From Candidatus Brocadiaceae bacterium (GTDB lineage: Bacteria > Planctomycetota > Brocadiia > SM23-32): 6,005 nt of DNA. The first letter of the stretch is position 1; every line of letters begins with the position of its first letter. Both the position numbers and the translations under genes were made by a program. Positions 1-4,788 of the stretch are shown here, in pieces. Below the pieces are notes generated by a model, which worked only from the letters and a program-made list of their open reading frames with translations, ran no database searches and had not been told where the DNA came from. The DNA is taken from contig PUNP01000790.1 of NCBI GenBank assembly GCA_003551785.1, forward strand, positions 1 to 6,005, given 5' to 3'.

Positions 1-398
1 GGAGTTTGGTTCCCTAAACCGTGAAAGAGCTCATCGTGATTGTTGATATGCAGCATACGCCTGCCGTATTCGCGTTCTCCGGTCGGGTTAACCGTTCCGC
101 CCAGGCAATTACATGCCGTCTGCATACCATAGCAAATCCCAAGGATGGGGATGCCGAGCCGGAATATTTCCGGATCGCACTGTGGTGCATCATTTGCATA
201 AACGTTTCCGGGGCCGCCACTCAGGATGAGGCCCGCCGGGTCTATTTCACGCAGTTTACCGGCCGGGATGTCATGCGGAACCACCTGGCTGTACACTTCA
301 GCCTCGCGCACCCGCCTGGCTATAAGCATGGCATATTGAGAACCGAAATCGAGAACTAATACAGTTTCATTGTCTTTTGCTGAAAGATGCATGCTCAT
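1..398 (-). CDS. guaA: GMP synthase (glutamine-hydrolysing), N-terminal glutaminase part, cut by window edge
   Basis: GMP synthase makes GMP from XMP, ATP and glutamine in the cytoplasm, the last step of guanine nucleotide synthesis. Only 132 codons of a roughly 510-residue protein are in the window, all in the class I glutamine amidotransferase domain. Seen directly: [19 protein letters not shown] (residues 14-32), the oxyanion-loop motif [10 protein letters not shown] (58-67), the nucleophile elbow GICYGMQ with catalytic Cys89, and REYGRR (109-114). The His/Glu of the triad, the ATP-pyrophosphatase domain and the dimerisation domain lie beyond the edge. The start is the ATG at 398, with GGAG 12 bases upstream (minus strand 414-411); a second ATG at 392 is further from that site. 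The reading frame is closed by a stop at 428-426, which is also the stop of the preceding membrane-protein gene, so the two are probably cotranscribed. Identification is firm. Confidence 0.95.
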   Translation of the reverse strand, partial: MSMHLSAKDNETVLVLDFGSQYAMLIARRVREAEVYSQVVPHDIPAGKLREIDPAGLILSGGPGNVYANDAPQCDPEIFRLGIPILGICYGMQTACNCLGGTVNPTGEREYGRRMLHINNHDELFHGLGNQT

Positions 399-425
399 TG
401 TAACTGTGGACTCCGTAATGTAAAT

Positions 426-653
426 TTAGGCTTTCTTCTTCTTTTGACCGCTGATAACTTTAAGCGCGGTAAAAATACCCGTAACAAATCCCAGCGCGAA
501 GATGATCATCATCATGATTATCTGGTGAGCTTCACGTGTGAAAAAAATAAAATCGAACTCCGCCCTTTTGTCTGCATTGCGCAAAATAAGGACGATAAAC
601 AATATAACGGCCACTGCAATGACGACCAACTTTATCCATGCTTTTCTGGACAT
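426..653 (-). CDS. small two-helix membrane protein, LapA/DUF1049-like
   Basis: This 75-residue protein has two predicted transmembrane helices, about residues 8-25 (KLVVIAVAVILFIVLILR) and 45-66 (IIMMMIIFALGFVTGIFTAL). A short polar segment with FDFIFFTRE separates them, and the tail is lysine-rich (QKKKKA). Length, helix spacing and the N-A-D / F-x-F pattern after helix 1 fit the DUF1049 family (lipopolysaccharide assembly protein A domain). In E. coli, LapA works with LapB in regulating lipopolysaccharide synthesis, but many short family members have no known function, so I give no symbol. The ATG at 653 has GAGGG (666-662) about 8 bases upstream, a good ribosome-binding site. It lies 27 bases before guaA on the same strand, probably in one operon. 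Family call moderate; that it is a real membrane protein is likely. Confidence 0.72.
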   Translation of the reverse strand: MSRKAWIKLVVIAVAVILFIVLILRNADKRAEFDFIFFTREAHQIIMMMIIFALGFVTGIFTALKVISGQKKKKA

Positions 654-811
654 AATTTTATCCCTCGATATTAACCTGAGAATTGGGTACTTTCACATTA
701 AAAGCTTATCAATTTATACGATATATTGCAAGTGGCAGGGCCGTTAAAGTATAATATCCCGAAGCTTATTCCGTATCTGAATTACTTTTCTGTTTACAGG
801 TCTCCTAAATA
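654..811. other. divergent intergenic region
   Basis: This 158-base AT-rich spacer separates the minus-strand lapA-like/guaA pair from the plus-strand GH130 operon, so it should carry promoters for both. A good plus-strand promoter lies at 726-755. On the minus strand the same -10 area reads TATTAT (756-751), but its best spaced -35 matches only three of six bases, and a TATAAA at 718-713 has no -35 partner, so the leftward promoter is not fixed. No clear operator palindrome or riboswitch was seen. Confidence 0.6.
726..755 (+). promoter_or_regulatory. sigma70-type promoter for the GH130 operon
   Basis: A perfect -10 box TATAAT (750-755) lies 18 bases after TTGCAA (726-731), which matches four of six bases of the -35 consensus. 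Transcription would start near 762, giving a leader of about 50 bases before the ATG at 812. This is the only strong rightward promoter between the divergent genes. Called by consensus only. Confidence 0.6.
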
Positions 812-1744
812 ATGGCAATTAAAAACAACATAGATGTGGACGTCTTGAGCCGCTTCCCGGGCAATCCTATTGTCAGCCTTGATGACGTTCCATTCTGGTG
901 TTCGGATATTTGGAATGCGGCCGTTACTCGTTTTGAAGATATATATTTGATGCTGATTACCGTTGAAGAGTTAGAGGGGATATATCACATCTACAGGGCG
1001 GAAAGCGGTGATGGTCTGAATTTCACATTTGATGAAACCGGCCCTGTTTTTTGTGATGGTTTGCCGGATGAGATGAAAGAATACCAAACCGGTGGCGCAC
1101 GCGATCCCCGAATCACCCCTATTAATGGCTCATTTTATGTTACTTATATCGCTGAAAGCAGGCACGGGCATAGGGTGTGCTTGACGGAGACCAGTGATTT
1201 CAAACGTTTCAAATATTATCCCTATGCCAGCCAGGTGGATGTCAAAAATGGAGCTGTTTTTCCTGAACTCATCGACGGACGGTACTGTCTTTTGAAAAGA
1301 CCCTGTCCGGGAGGGTCTATTTGGATTGCATTCTCGGAAGACCTGGAGTTTTGGGGGGATGATAAGTGTGTGATGAGGCCGCGGGGTGGATTTTGGGATG
1401 CAAGCCGGATAGGCCCCGCCTGTACTCCGCTAAAGCATGAAATGGGCTGGGTTTTCGTTTATTATGGGGTTAAAGATACCAGCGCCGGCCCCCTGGTCCG
1501 TCTGGGCGTGGCCCTCCTTGATGAAAAACAGCCATGGAACGTCATAGGACGCTCTGTTATTCCAATACTTTCCCCCAGAGAACCTTATGAACGACTCGGT
1601 GACGTCCCTAATGTCGTTTTTTCCTGCGGGGCCGTTCATGACGGCGACCTGCTCCACGTTTACTATGGTGCCAGTGACAGCTGTGTCTGTCGCTCCACGG
1701 CACGCGTAGATAAGCTCATTGATTCCTGCCTCAACGGAGATTGA
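812..1744 (+). CDS. GH130-type beta-propeller protein, divergent first copy
   Basis: A 310-residue cytoplasmic protein (no signal peptide) with the layout of glycoside hydrolase family 130, five-bladed beta-propellers that phosphorolyse or hydrolyse beta-mannosides and related oligosaccharides. Visible landmarks are FPGNPIVSLDDVPF (15-28), the DPRIT motif (98-102) with Asp98 as presumed general acid, FPELIDGRY, SIWIAFSEDLEFWG, YYGVKDTSAGP, ALLD, and PNVVFSCGAV...YYGASD near the C-terminus. It differs from the usual pattern: the EDPR motif reads RDPR (97-100), the N-K-D segment before LFPEK reads V-K-N, and HRP reads KRP. Whether it is active, and on what, is open. The ribosome-binding site is weak (CAGG at 797-800, 11 bases before the ATG). 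It is followed after 4 bases by a paralogue of identical length, pointing to tandem duplication and co-translation. Confidence 0.85.
   Translation: MAIKNNIDVDVLSRFPGNPIVSLDDVPFWCSDIWNAAVTRFEDIYLMLITVEELEGIYHIYRAESGDGLNFTFDETGPVFCDGLPDEMKEYQTGGARDPRITPINGSFYVTYIAESRHGHRVCLTETSDFKRFKYYPYASQVDVKNGAVFPELIDGRYCLLKRPCPGGSIWIAFSEDLEFWGDDKCVMRPRGGFWDASRIGPACTPLKHEMGWVFVYYGVKDTSAGPLVRLGVALLDEKQPWNVIGRSVIPILSPREPYERLGDVPNVVFSCGAVHDGDLLHVYYGASDSCVCRSTARVDKLIDSCLNGD
1736..1740 (+). promoter_or_regulatory. ribosome-binding site that sets the start of the second GH130 gene
   Basis: GGAGA lies 8 bases before the ATG at 1749. It supports that start rather than the in-frame ATG at 1719, which would add ten residues overlapping the upstream gene that are absent from the family pattern. 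The site sits inside the last codons of the first copy, so translation of the two is probably coupled. Confidence 0.75.
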
Positions 1745-1748
1745 TATT

Positions 1749-2681
1749 ATGTCCAAACCTTATAACCCCGATATACTTCTCAGATATTCGGGGAATCCGA
1801 TCATAACGCTGGAACATATGCCGTTTAAGTGTAATACCGTATTTAACGGTTCACCAGTCAAAAAAAACGGTGAATATTATATTTTGCTCAGAGTAGAGGG
1901 GTTGCAGGGTTATTCGTTCTTCGCTCTGGCTAAAAGCCCGGACGGGTATGCATTCACAATAGAACCCGATCCGGTTATGGTTCCCTCAAAAGAGGGGAGA
2001 TGGCAGCCATGGGAATCACACGGAATAGAAGACCCGAGGATAACTGAAATTGACGGTAAGTATTATGTACTGTATACTACGGTAGGTGAATATGGGCATT
2101 TCATAGCCCTGGCCGAAACGGAAGACCTATACCATTATAAACGCCTTGGGATTATCTCAGAGCCGGGTAATAAGGATGGAGTGCTGTTCCCTGAGAAAAT
2201 CAATGGCTTGTATGCCCGCCTGGACCGGCCGATCGGAAATGATGTCGGCAGTATTTGGGTAAGTTATTCCCCAGACCTGATTCATTGGGGGCGCAGTGAA
2301 ATTGTTATGGAGCCGCGGCCGCGATGCTGGGACTCATTCCGTATCGGGGCTTCAGTACCCCCGATTCTCACGGATCAAGGGTGGCTGGAGATTTACCACG
2401 GGGTCAAAATGACCTCTGCCGGCCCTATTTACAGAACCGGAGCTGCTTTGCTGGACGCTGAAGACCCATCAATTGTGATAAAACGAGGGTTGATACCGCT
2501 GCAGACGCCGCGTGAGTATTATGAAAGAATCGGAGATGTCGGCAATGTCGTCTTCGCCTGTGGGGCTATAATCGAAAATAACGGCGAAATGAAAGTTTAT
2601 TATGGTGCTGCCGATACCGCAATTTGTGTTTCAGAAGGAAATCTTCAAGATATTGTTAATACTTTGCTGGAAGAACCATAA
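1749..2681 (+). CDS. GH130 glycoside phosphorylase/hydrolase, second copy
   Basis: A 310-residue intracellular five-bladed beta-propeller of family GH130, whose characterised members act on beta-1,4- or beta-1,2-mannosides, often by phosphorolysis yielding mannose 1-phosphate. It keeps the family landmarks: YSGNPIITLEHMPF (13-26), LLRVEG (46-51), the catalytic motif GIEDPRIT (92-99) with Asp95 as the likely general acid, NKDGVLFPEKINGLY (141-155) followed by DRP (159-161), SIWVSYSPDLIHWG (168-181), IYHGVK (215-220), and VVFACGA...VYYGAADTA near the end. Basic residues at Arg160 and Lys220 fit the phosphate site expected of phosphorylases, but subfamily and substrate cannot be read by eye. The upstream copy is a clear homologue along its whole length. 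No transporter or other mannan gene is in the window to indicate the substrate. Confidence 0.9.
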   Translation: MSKPYNPDILLRYSGNPIITLEHMPFKCNTVFNGSPVKKNGEYYILLRVEGLQGYSFFALAKSPDGYAFTIEPDPVMVPSKEGRWQPWESHGIEDPRITEIDGKYYVLYTTVGEYGHFIALAETEDLYHYKRLGIISEPGNKDGVLFPEKINGLYARLDRPIGNDVGSIWVSYSPDLIHWGRSEIVMEPRPRCWDSFRIGASVPPILTDQGWLEIYHGVKMTSAGPIYRTGAALLDAEDPSIVIKRGLIPLQTPREYYERIGDVGNVVFACGAIIENNGEMKVYYGAADTAICVSEGNLQDIVNTLLEEP

Positions 2682-2691
2682 GCCGTATAAA
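2664..2691 (+). promoter_or_regulatory. weak candidate promoter before the nitroreductase
   Basis: TTGCTG (2664-2669, three of six -35 bases) is followed after 16 bases by TATAAA (2686-2691, five of six -10 bases). It overlaps the end of the second GH130 gene and would allow the nitroreductase-kinase pair to be transcribed separately. No terminator lies in the 66-base gap, so read-through from the GH130 operon is equally possible. Confidence 0.25.
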
Positions 2692-2747
2692 TCGGGAAAA
2701 AGTTAAAATTTCAAATAAAATACTCAAGTTAGAAGGAGGGGATCTTC

Positions 2748-3260
2748 ATGGATGTTTATGAGTGCATAAAAGAACGCAGAAGCGTGCGGAACTATCTCGA
2801 TAAAGAAGTTGAAACCGAGAAGTTGCACAGGGTATTGGATTGTGCGCGGCTGGCGCCCTCGGCTAATAATAAGCAAAATTGGCGTTTTGTCGTTGTTAAA
2901 GACCCGGAATTACGTAATAAACTTTGCGAGGCCGCTAAAGGGCAAAAGTTCGTCGCCCAGGCTCCCGTAGTTATAGCCGCATGTGCCTTAGAGCCCGACT
3001 ATGTGATGACGTGCGGGCATCCCTCCCATCTTGTCGATCTGGCTATTGCGATTGACCATATGACCCTTGCAGCCAGGGAAATGGGATTAGGAACCTGCTG
3101 GGTCGGGGCTTTTCATCAAGATAGGGTAAAGCAGATTCTGAATATACCGGAAGATGTGGCCGTAGTTGAACTTCTCCCCATCGGCTACCCCGTAGAATGG
3201 CCTGCCGCTAAACCCCGTAAAAACATTGAAGAGATAGTTTGTGTGGATGGTTGGGAATGA
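2748..3260 (+). CDS. small FMN-dependent nitroreductase family protein
   Basis: A 170-residue cytoplasmic flavoprotein of the nitroreductase superfamily, shorter than NfsB-type enzymes (about 217) but normal for the compact subgroup. Members use FMN and NAD(P)H to reduce nitro compounds, quinones or other acceptors, and some have been recruited to other chemistry. Seen: the FMN-phosphate motif ERRSVRNY (9-16), RLAPSANNKQNWRFVVV (34-50), the helix LAIAIDHMTLAAREMGLGTCWVGAF (from 98 on), and the C-terminal LLPIGYPVEWPAAKPRK (142-158), all typical. The ATG at 2748 has a near-perfect AAGGAGG (2733-2739) 8 bases upstream, the strongest ribosome-binding site in the window. The stop codon overlaps the start of the next gene by 4 bases (ATGA), so it is very likely translated together with the kinase. 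Physiological substrate unknown. Confidence 0.92.
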   Translation: MDVYECIKERRSVRNYLDKEVETEKLHRVLDCARLAPSANNKQNWRFVVVKDPELRNKLCEAAKGQKFVAQAPVVIAACALEPDYVMTCGHPSHLVDLAIAIDHMTLAAREMGLGTCWVGAFHQDRVKQILNIPEDVAVVELLPIGYPVEWPAAKPRKNIEEIVCVDGWE

Positions 3261-3757
3261 GCAGCCGCAATATAGTCTTGATAGGTATGCCCGGAGCCGG
3301 CAAAAGCACTGTTGGAGTGTTGCTCGCTAAATCCGCTCAACGCGAATTTATCGATACCGATCTCCTCATCCAGTCCGGCGAAGCTCGTTCTCTCCCGCAG
3401 ATAATCAGAGATCGCGGCTGTGATAAATTCAGTGAAATTGAAGAATCCTATATTTTAAACCTCCATTGCCGCAATACAGTTATAGCCACCGGTGGAAGCG
3501 TAGTATACAGCATCAGTGCGATGGAACATCTGACTGAAAATGGCGTTATCGTTTACTTAAAAACACCGTTTTCATCTATCCGACAACGGGTGGATAGCAT
3601 GCTTGATCGCGGTGTGGTGCGCCGAACCGGCCAGAATCTCCAACAACTTTTCCAAGAGCGTGTTCCTCTGTATAAGCGTTGGGCTGATGCGATTGTGGAT
3701 ACTGATAACCTGACAATACCGGAAGTTGTCTCTGAAGTCTTGAAAGCTATTCGATAG
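3257..3757 (+). CDS. shikimate-kinase-like P-loop kinase (AroK-related, atypical acceptor site)
   Basis: A 166-residue cytoplasmic kinase with the shikimate kinase fold; AroK phosphorylates shikimate in chorismate synthesis. Seen: Walker A GMPGAGKST (10-18), DTD (33-35), which supplies the usual shikimate-binding Asp35, IATGGS (76-81), the lid region around DRGVVRR (117-123), ERVPLY (134-139) with Arg135, and VDT (147-149). Compared with M. tuberculosis AroK, the conserved FR of the FRxxE motif reads FS (Arg58 to Ser59), the GGG loop reads GGS, and the lid RPLL reads RGVV. I recall a similar GGS-type subfamily annotated as shikimate kinase in other bacteria, so the true substrate may differ. 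The ATG at 3257 is chosen over 3239 because MSSRNIVLIG begins the fold directly and gives the classic ATGA overlap with the nitroreductase stop. No other aromatic-pathway gene is nearby. Confidence 0.82.
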   Translation: MSSRNIVLIGMPGAGKSTVGVLLAKSAQREFIDTDLLIQSGEARSLPQIIRDRGCDKFSEIEESYILNLHCRNTVIATGGSVVYSISAMEHLTENGVIVYLKTPFSSIRQRVDSMLDRGVVRRTGQNLQQLFQERVPLYKRWADAIVDTDNLTIPEVVSEVLKAIR

Positions 3758-3850
3758 TCTTATTGGTTTATGAAAGGTTCGGGATAAAGCCCTGAGCTTG
3801 GATACGGTATGATGACAGATTTGACGGAGTTCCCGGATTCTACCGCTTCA

Positions 3851-3880
3851 TTGAAGTAAGTATGTGTTTTGTGATATAGT
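3851..3880 (+). promoter_or_regulatory. sigma70 promoter with extended -10, for the DUF2344-RNase operon
   Basis: TTGAAG (3851-3856, four of six) is followed after 18 bases by TATAGT (3875-3880, five of six), preceded by TG at 3872-3873 in the extended -10 position. Transcription would begin near 3887 and leave an untranslated leader of about 250 bases before the GTG at 4140. This is the best-formed promoter in this spacer. Confidence 0.55.
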
Positions 3881-3906
3881 GTTAATAGAAATTTGTAATC
3901 TTGAAT

Positions 3907-3934
3907 TTGACATATTCTCGGCAATATTGATTAT
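3907..3934 (+). promoter_or_regulatory. second candidate promoter in the same spacer
   Basis: A perfect -35 TTGACA (3907-3912) is followed after 16 bases by GATTAT (3929-3934, four of six -10 bases). It could act as an alternative start downstream of the promoter at 3851-3880. The suboptimal -10 and short spacer keep confidence modest. Confidence 0.4.
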
Positions 3935-3939
3935 CGGCC

Positions 3940-3987
3940 CCGCGTTATCTTTGCGGATGTTGAAGGACCACCTTTTTACCTGAAAGG
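3940..3987 (+). other. small hairpins in the presumed leader RNA
   Basis: CCGCG (3940-3944) pairs with TGCGG (3952-3956) around a 7-base loop. CCTTT (3971-3975) can pair either with upstream GAAGG (3962-3966, 4-base loop, followed by more T) or with downstream AAAGG (3983-3987, 7-base loop), so the last two hairpins exclude each other. All stems have only 5 pairs, so chance is quite possible. No known riboswitch class is recognised. Confidence 0.25.
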
Positions 3988-4139
3988 ATAAGTATTCAGT
4001 ATAATGTGTTTGGAGTTTGGAATAAATTTGAAAGTCTTAAATGACGGCTTTTCTGTGCAAGGCTTTGCAAATTTTGACAATGAGAAGCTTGTTTTATTGG
4101 ATACTTTGAATTATTAAAATGGAATAGAGAGTTTTTTTA

Positions 4140-4781
4140 GTGTTACGACAGTTTTTTAGATTAAGATTTTCGAAACATGGAGATGTAAGATTTACGTCGC
4201 ATCATGATCTGATGCGATTGTACATGCGTGTTCTGCGTTGTGCAGGTTTGCCGATAGCGATGAGTGAGGGGTATAACCCCAGGCCGCGTATCAGCATACC
4301 GGCACCGCTGAGTTTGGGTATGAGCGGAACCAATGAAGTGCTGGATTTAGAACTTTCCCAATGGTGCAAGCCTCAATATTTATGTCGCAGGTTAAATAAT
4401 TTCTTACCGGACGGTATTCGGATTTTGACGGCTGAAATACTTTCAGGCAAACCCGACAGGAATCTCGATTCGCTTGTATATGAGGTACCTTTAAACAGCG
4501 GTCATCCGGTTAGAGAGCATGATTTAGGGGATATTTTGGATCAAGACAGCTTAGTGGTTTTGCGGGGAGCTAAAAAGGGTGCGAAAGAAAAAAATATTGC
4601 ACCTTTTATTGGTGGTCTTCGTTTGGCAGCTGATTCCTTGTTTATGTTGCTTAAAGTTAATAATCAGGGAACCGCCAGACCGGAGGAACTTTTAAATCTG
4701 CTCGGATGCGAACCATATAAGGATTATTTCCCGACCCGCATCACGCGAACGCACGTAAGTCTTCTCTCCTCATTACAATGA
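4140..4781 (+). CDS. radical-SAM-linked protein, DUF2344/TIGR03936 family
   Basis: A 213-residue protein of the family defined as encoded beside, or fused to, an uncharacterised radical SAM protein; its molecular role is unknown. The diagnostic N-terminal block is present: LRFSKHGDVRFTSHHDLMR (8-26), then AGLPIAMSEGYNPRPRISI (35-53) and APLSLGMSG (55-63). The C-terminal part ends with the usual TRxHVSLL-like strand. The length is normal, and neither signal peptide nor membrane segment is seen. The start is GTG at 4140: a stop lies in frame at 4125-4127, no ATG precedes the conserved block, and GAGAG (4127-4131) sits 8 bases upstream. The radical SAM partner is absent from the 382-base spacer and from the genes before it. 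The RNase E/G gene follows 7 bases after the stop; this pairing is one I recall from several bacterial lineages and suggests a link to RNA processing or modification (inference). Confidence 0.88.
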   Translation: MLRQFFRLRFSKHGDVRFTSHHDLMRLYMRVLRCAGLPIAMSEGYNPRPRISIPAPLSLGMSGTNEVLDLELSQWCKPQYLCRRLNNFLPDGIRILTAEILSGKPDRNLDSLVYEVPLNSGHPVREHDLGDILDQDSLVVLRGAKKGAKEKNIAPFIGGLRLAADSLFMLLKVNNQGTARPEELLNLLGCEPYKDYFPTRITRTHVSLLSSLQ

Positions 4782-4788
4782 GGTAAAG

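Larger units (their letters stand above)
3758..4139. other. 382-base intergenic region with promoters and a probable long leader
   Basis: There is no convincing gene here. The right two thirds are clearly more AT-rich than the neighbours. The region holds two sigma70-like promoters (3851-3880 and 3907-3934), an isolated perfect TATAAT (4000-4005), and small hairpins at 3940-3956 and 3962-3987. It also contains a 37-codon open frame (4004-4117) with no well-placed ribosome-binding site, and a short stop-to-stop stretch (3788-3838) reading ELGYGMMTDLTEF without support. No intrinsic terminator for the upstream kinase operon was found: GGGATAAAGCCC at 3781-3792 can fold as a 3-base-pair stem but has no T-tract. 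Confidence 0.6.

Noticed and set aside
21..359. Plus-strand open frame of 112 codons
   Set aside because: It lies opposite the clear GuaA glutaminase domain and has no family pattern; it is an antisense shadow.
387..674. Plus-strand open frame of 95 codons
   Set aside because: It is antisense to the LapA-like gene, is low in complexity with His/Asp runs, and has no ribosome-binding site.
3781..3792. Inverted repeat GGGATAAAGCCC as terminator of the kinase operon
   Set aside because: The stem has only 3 pairs and no T-tract follows.
3788..3838. Short plus-strand stretch reading SPELGYGMMTDLTEFPDS, considered as an acetyltransferase remnant
   Set aside because: The resemblance to GNAT motifs is a few residues only and there is no flanking homology.
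3760..3930. Minus-strand stop-to-stop frame of 56 codons after the kinase gene
   Set aside because: It lacks an ATG and a ribosome-binding site; only the last third (KSVIIPYPSSGLYPEPF) looks protein-like. It is too short to call a gene or a remnant.
3940..3956. 5-pair stem with 7-base loop considered as an anticodon arm of a tRNA
   Set aside because: There is no T-arm consensus, acceptor stem or CCA, and the base after the would-be anticodon is T rather than a purine.
4004..4117. 37-codon open frame in the spacer (MCLEFGINLKVLNDGF...)
   Set aside because: It has no well-placed ribosome-binding site (AAAGGA is 15 bases away), its ATG overlaps a TATAAT box, and it resembles no known family. 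It could be a real small protein but cannot be supported.
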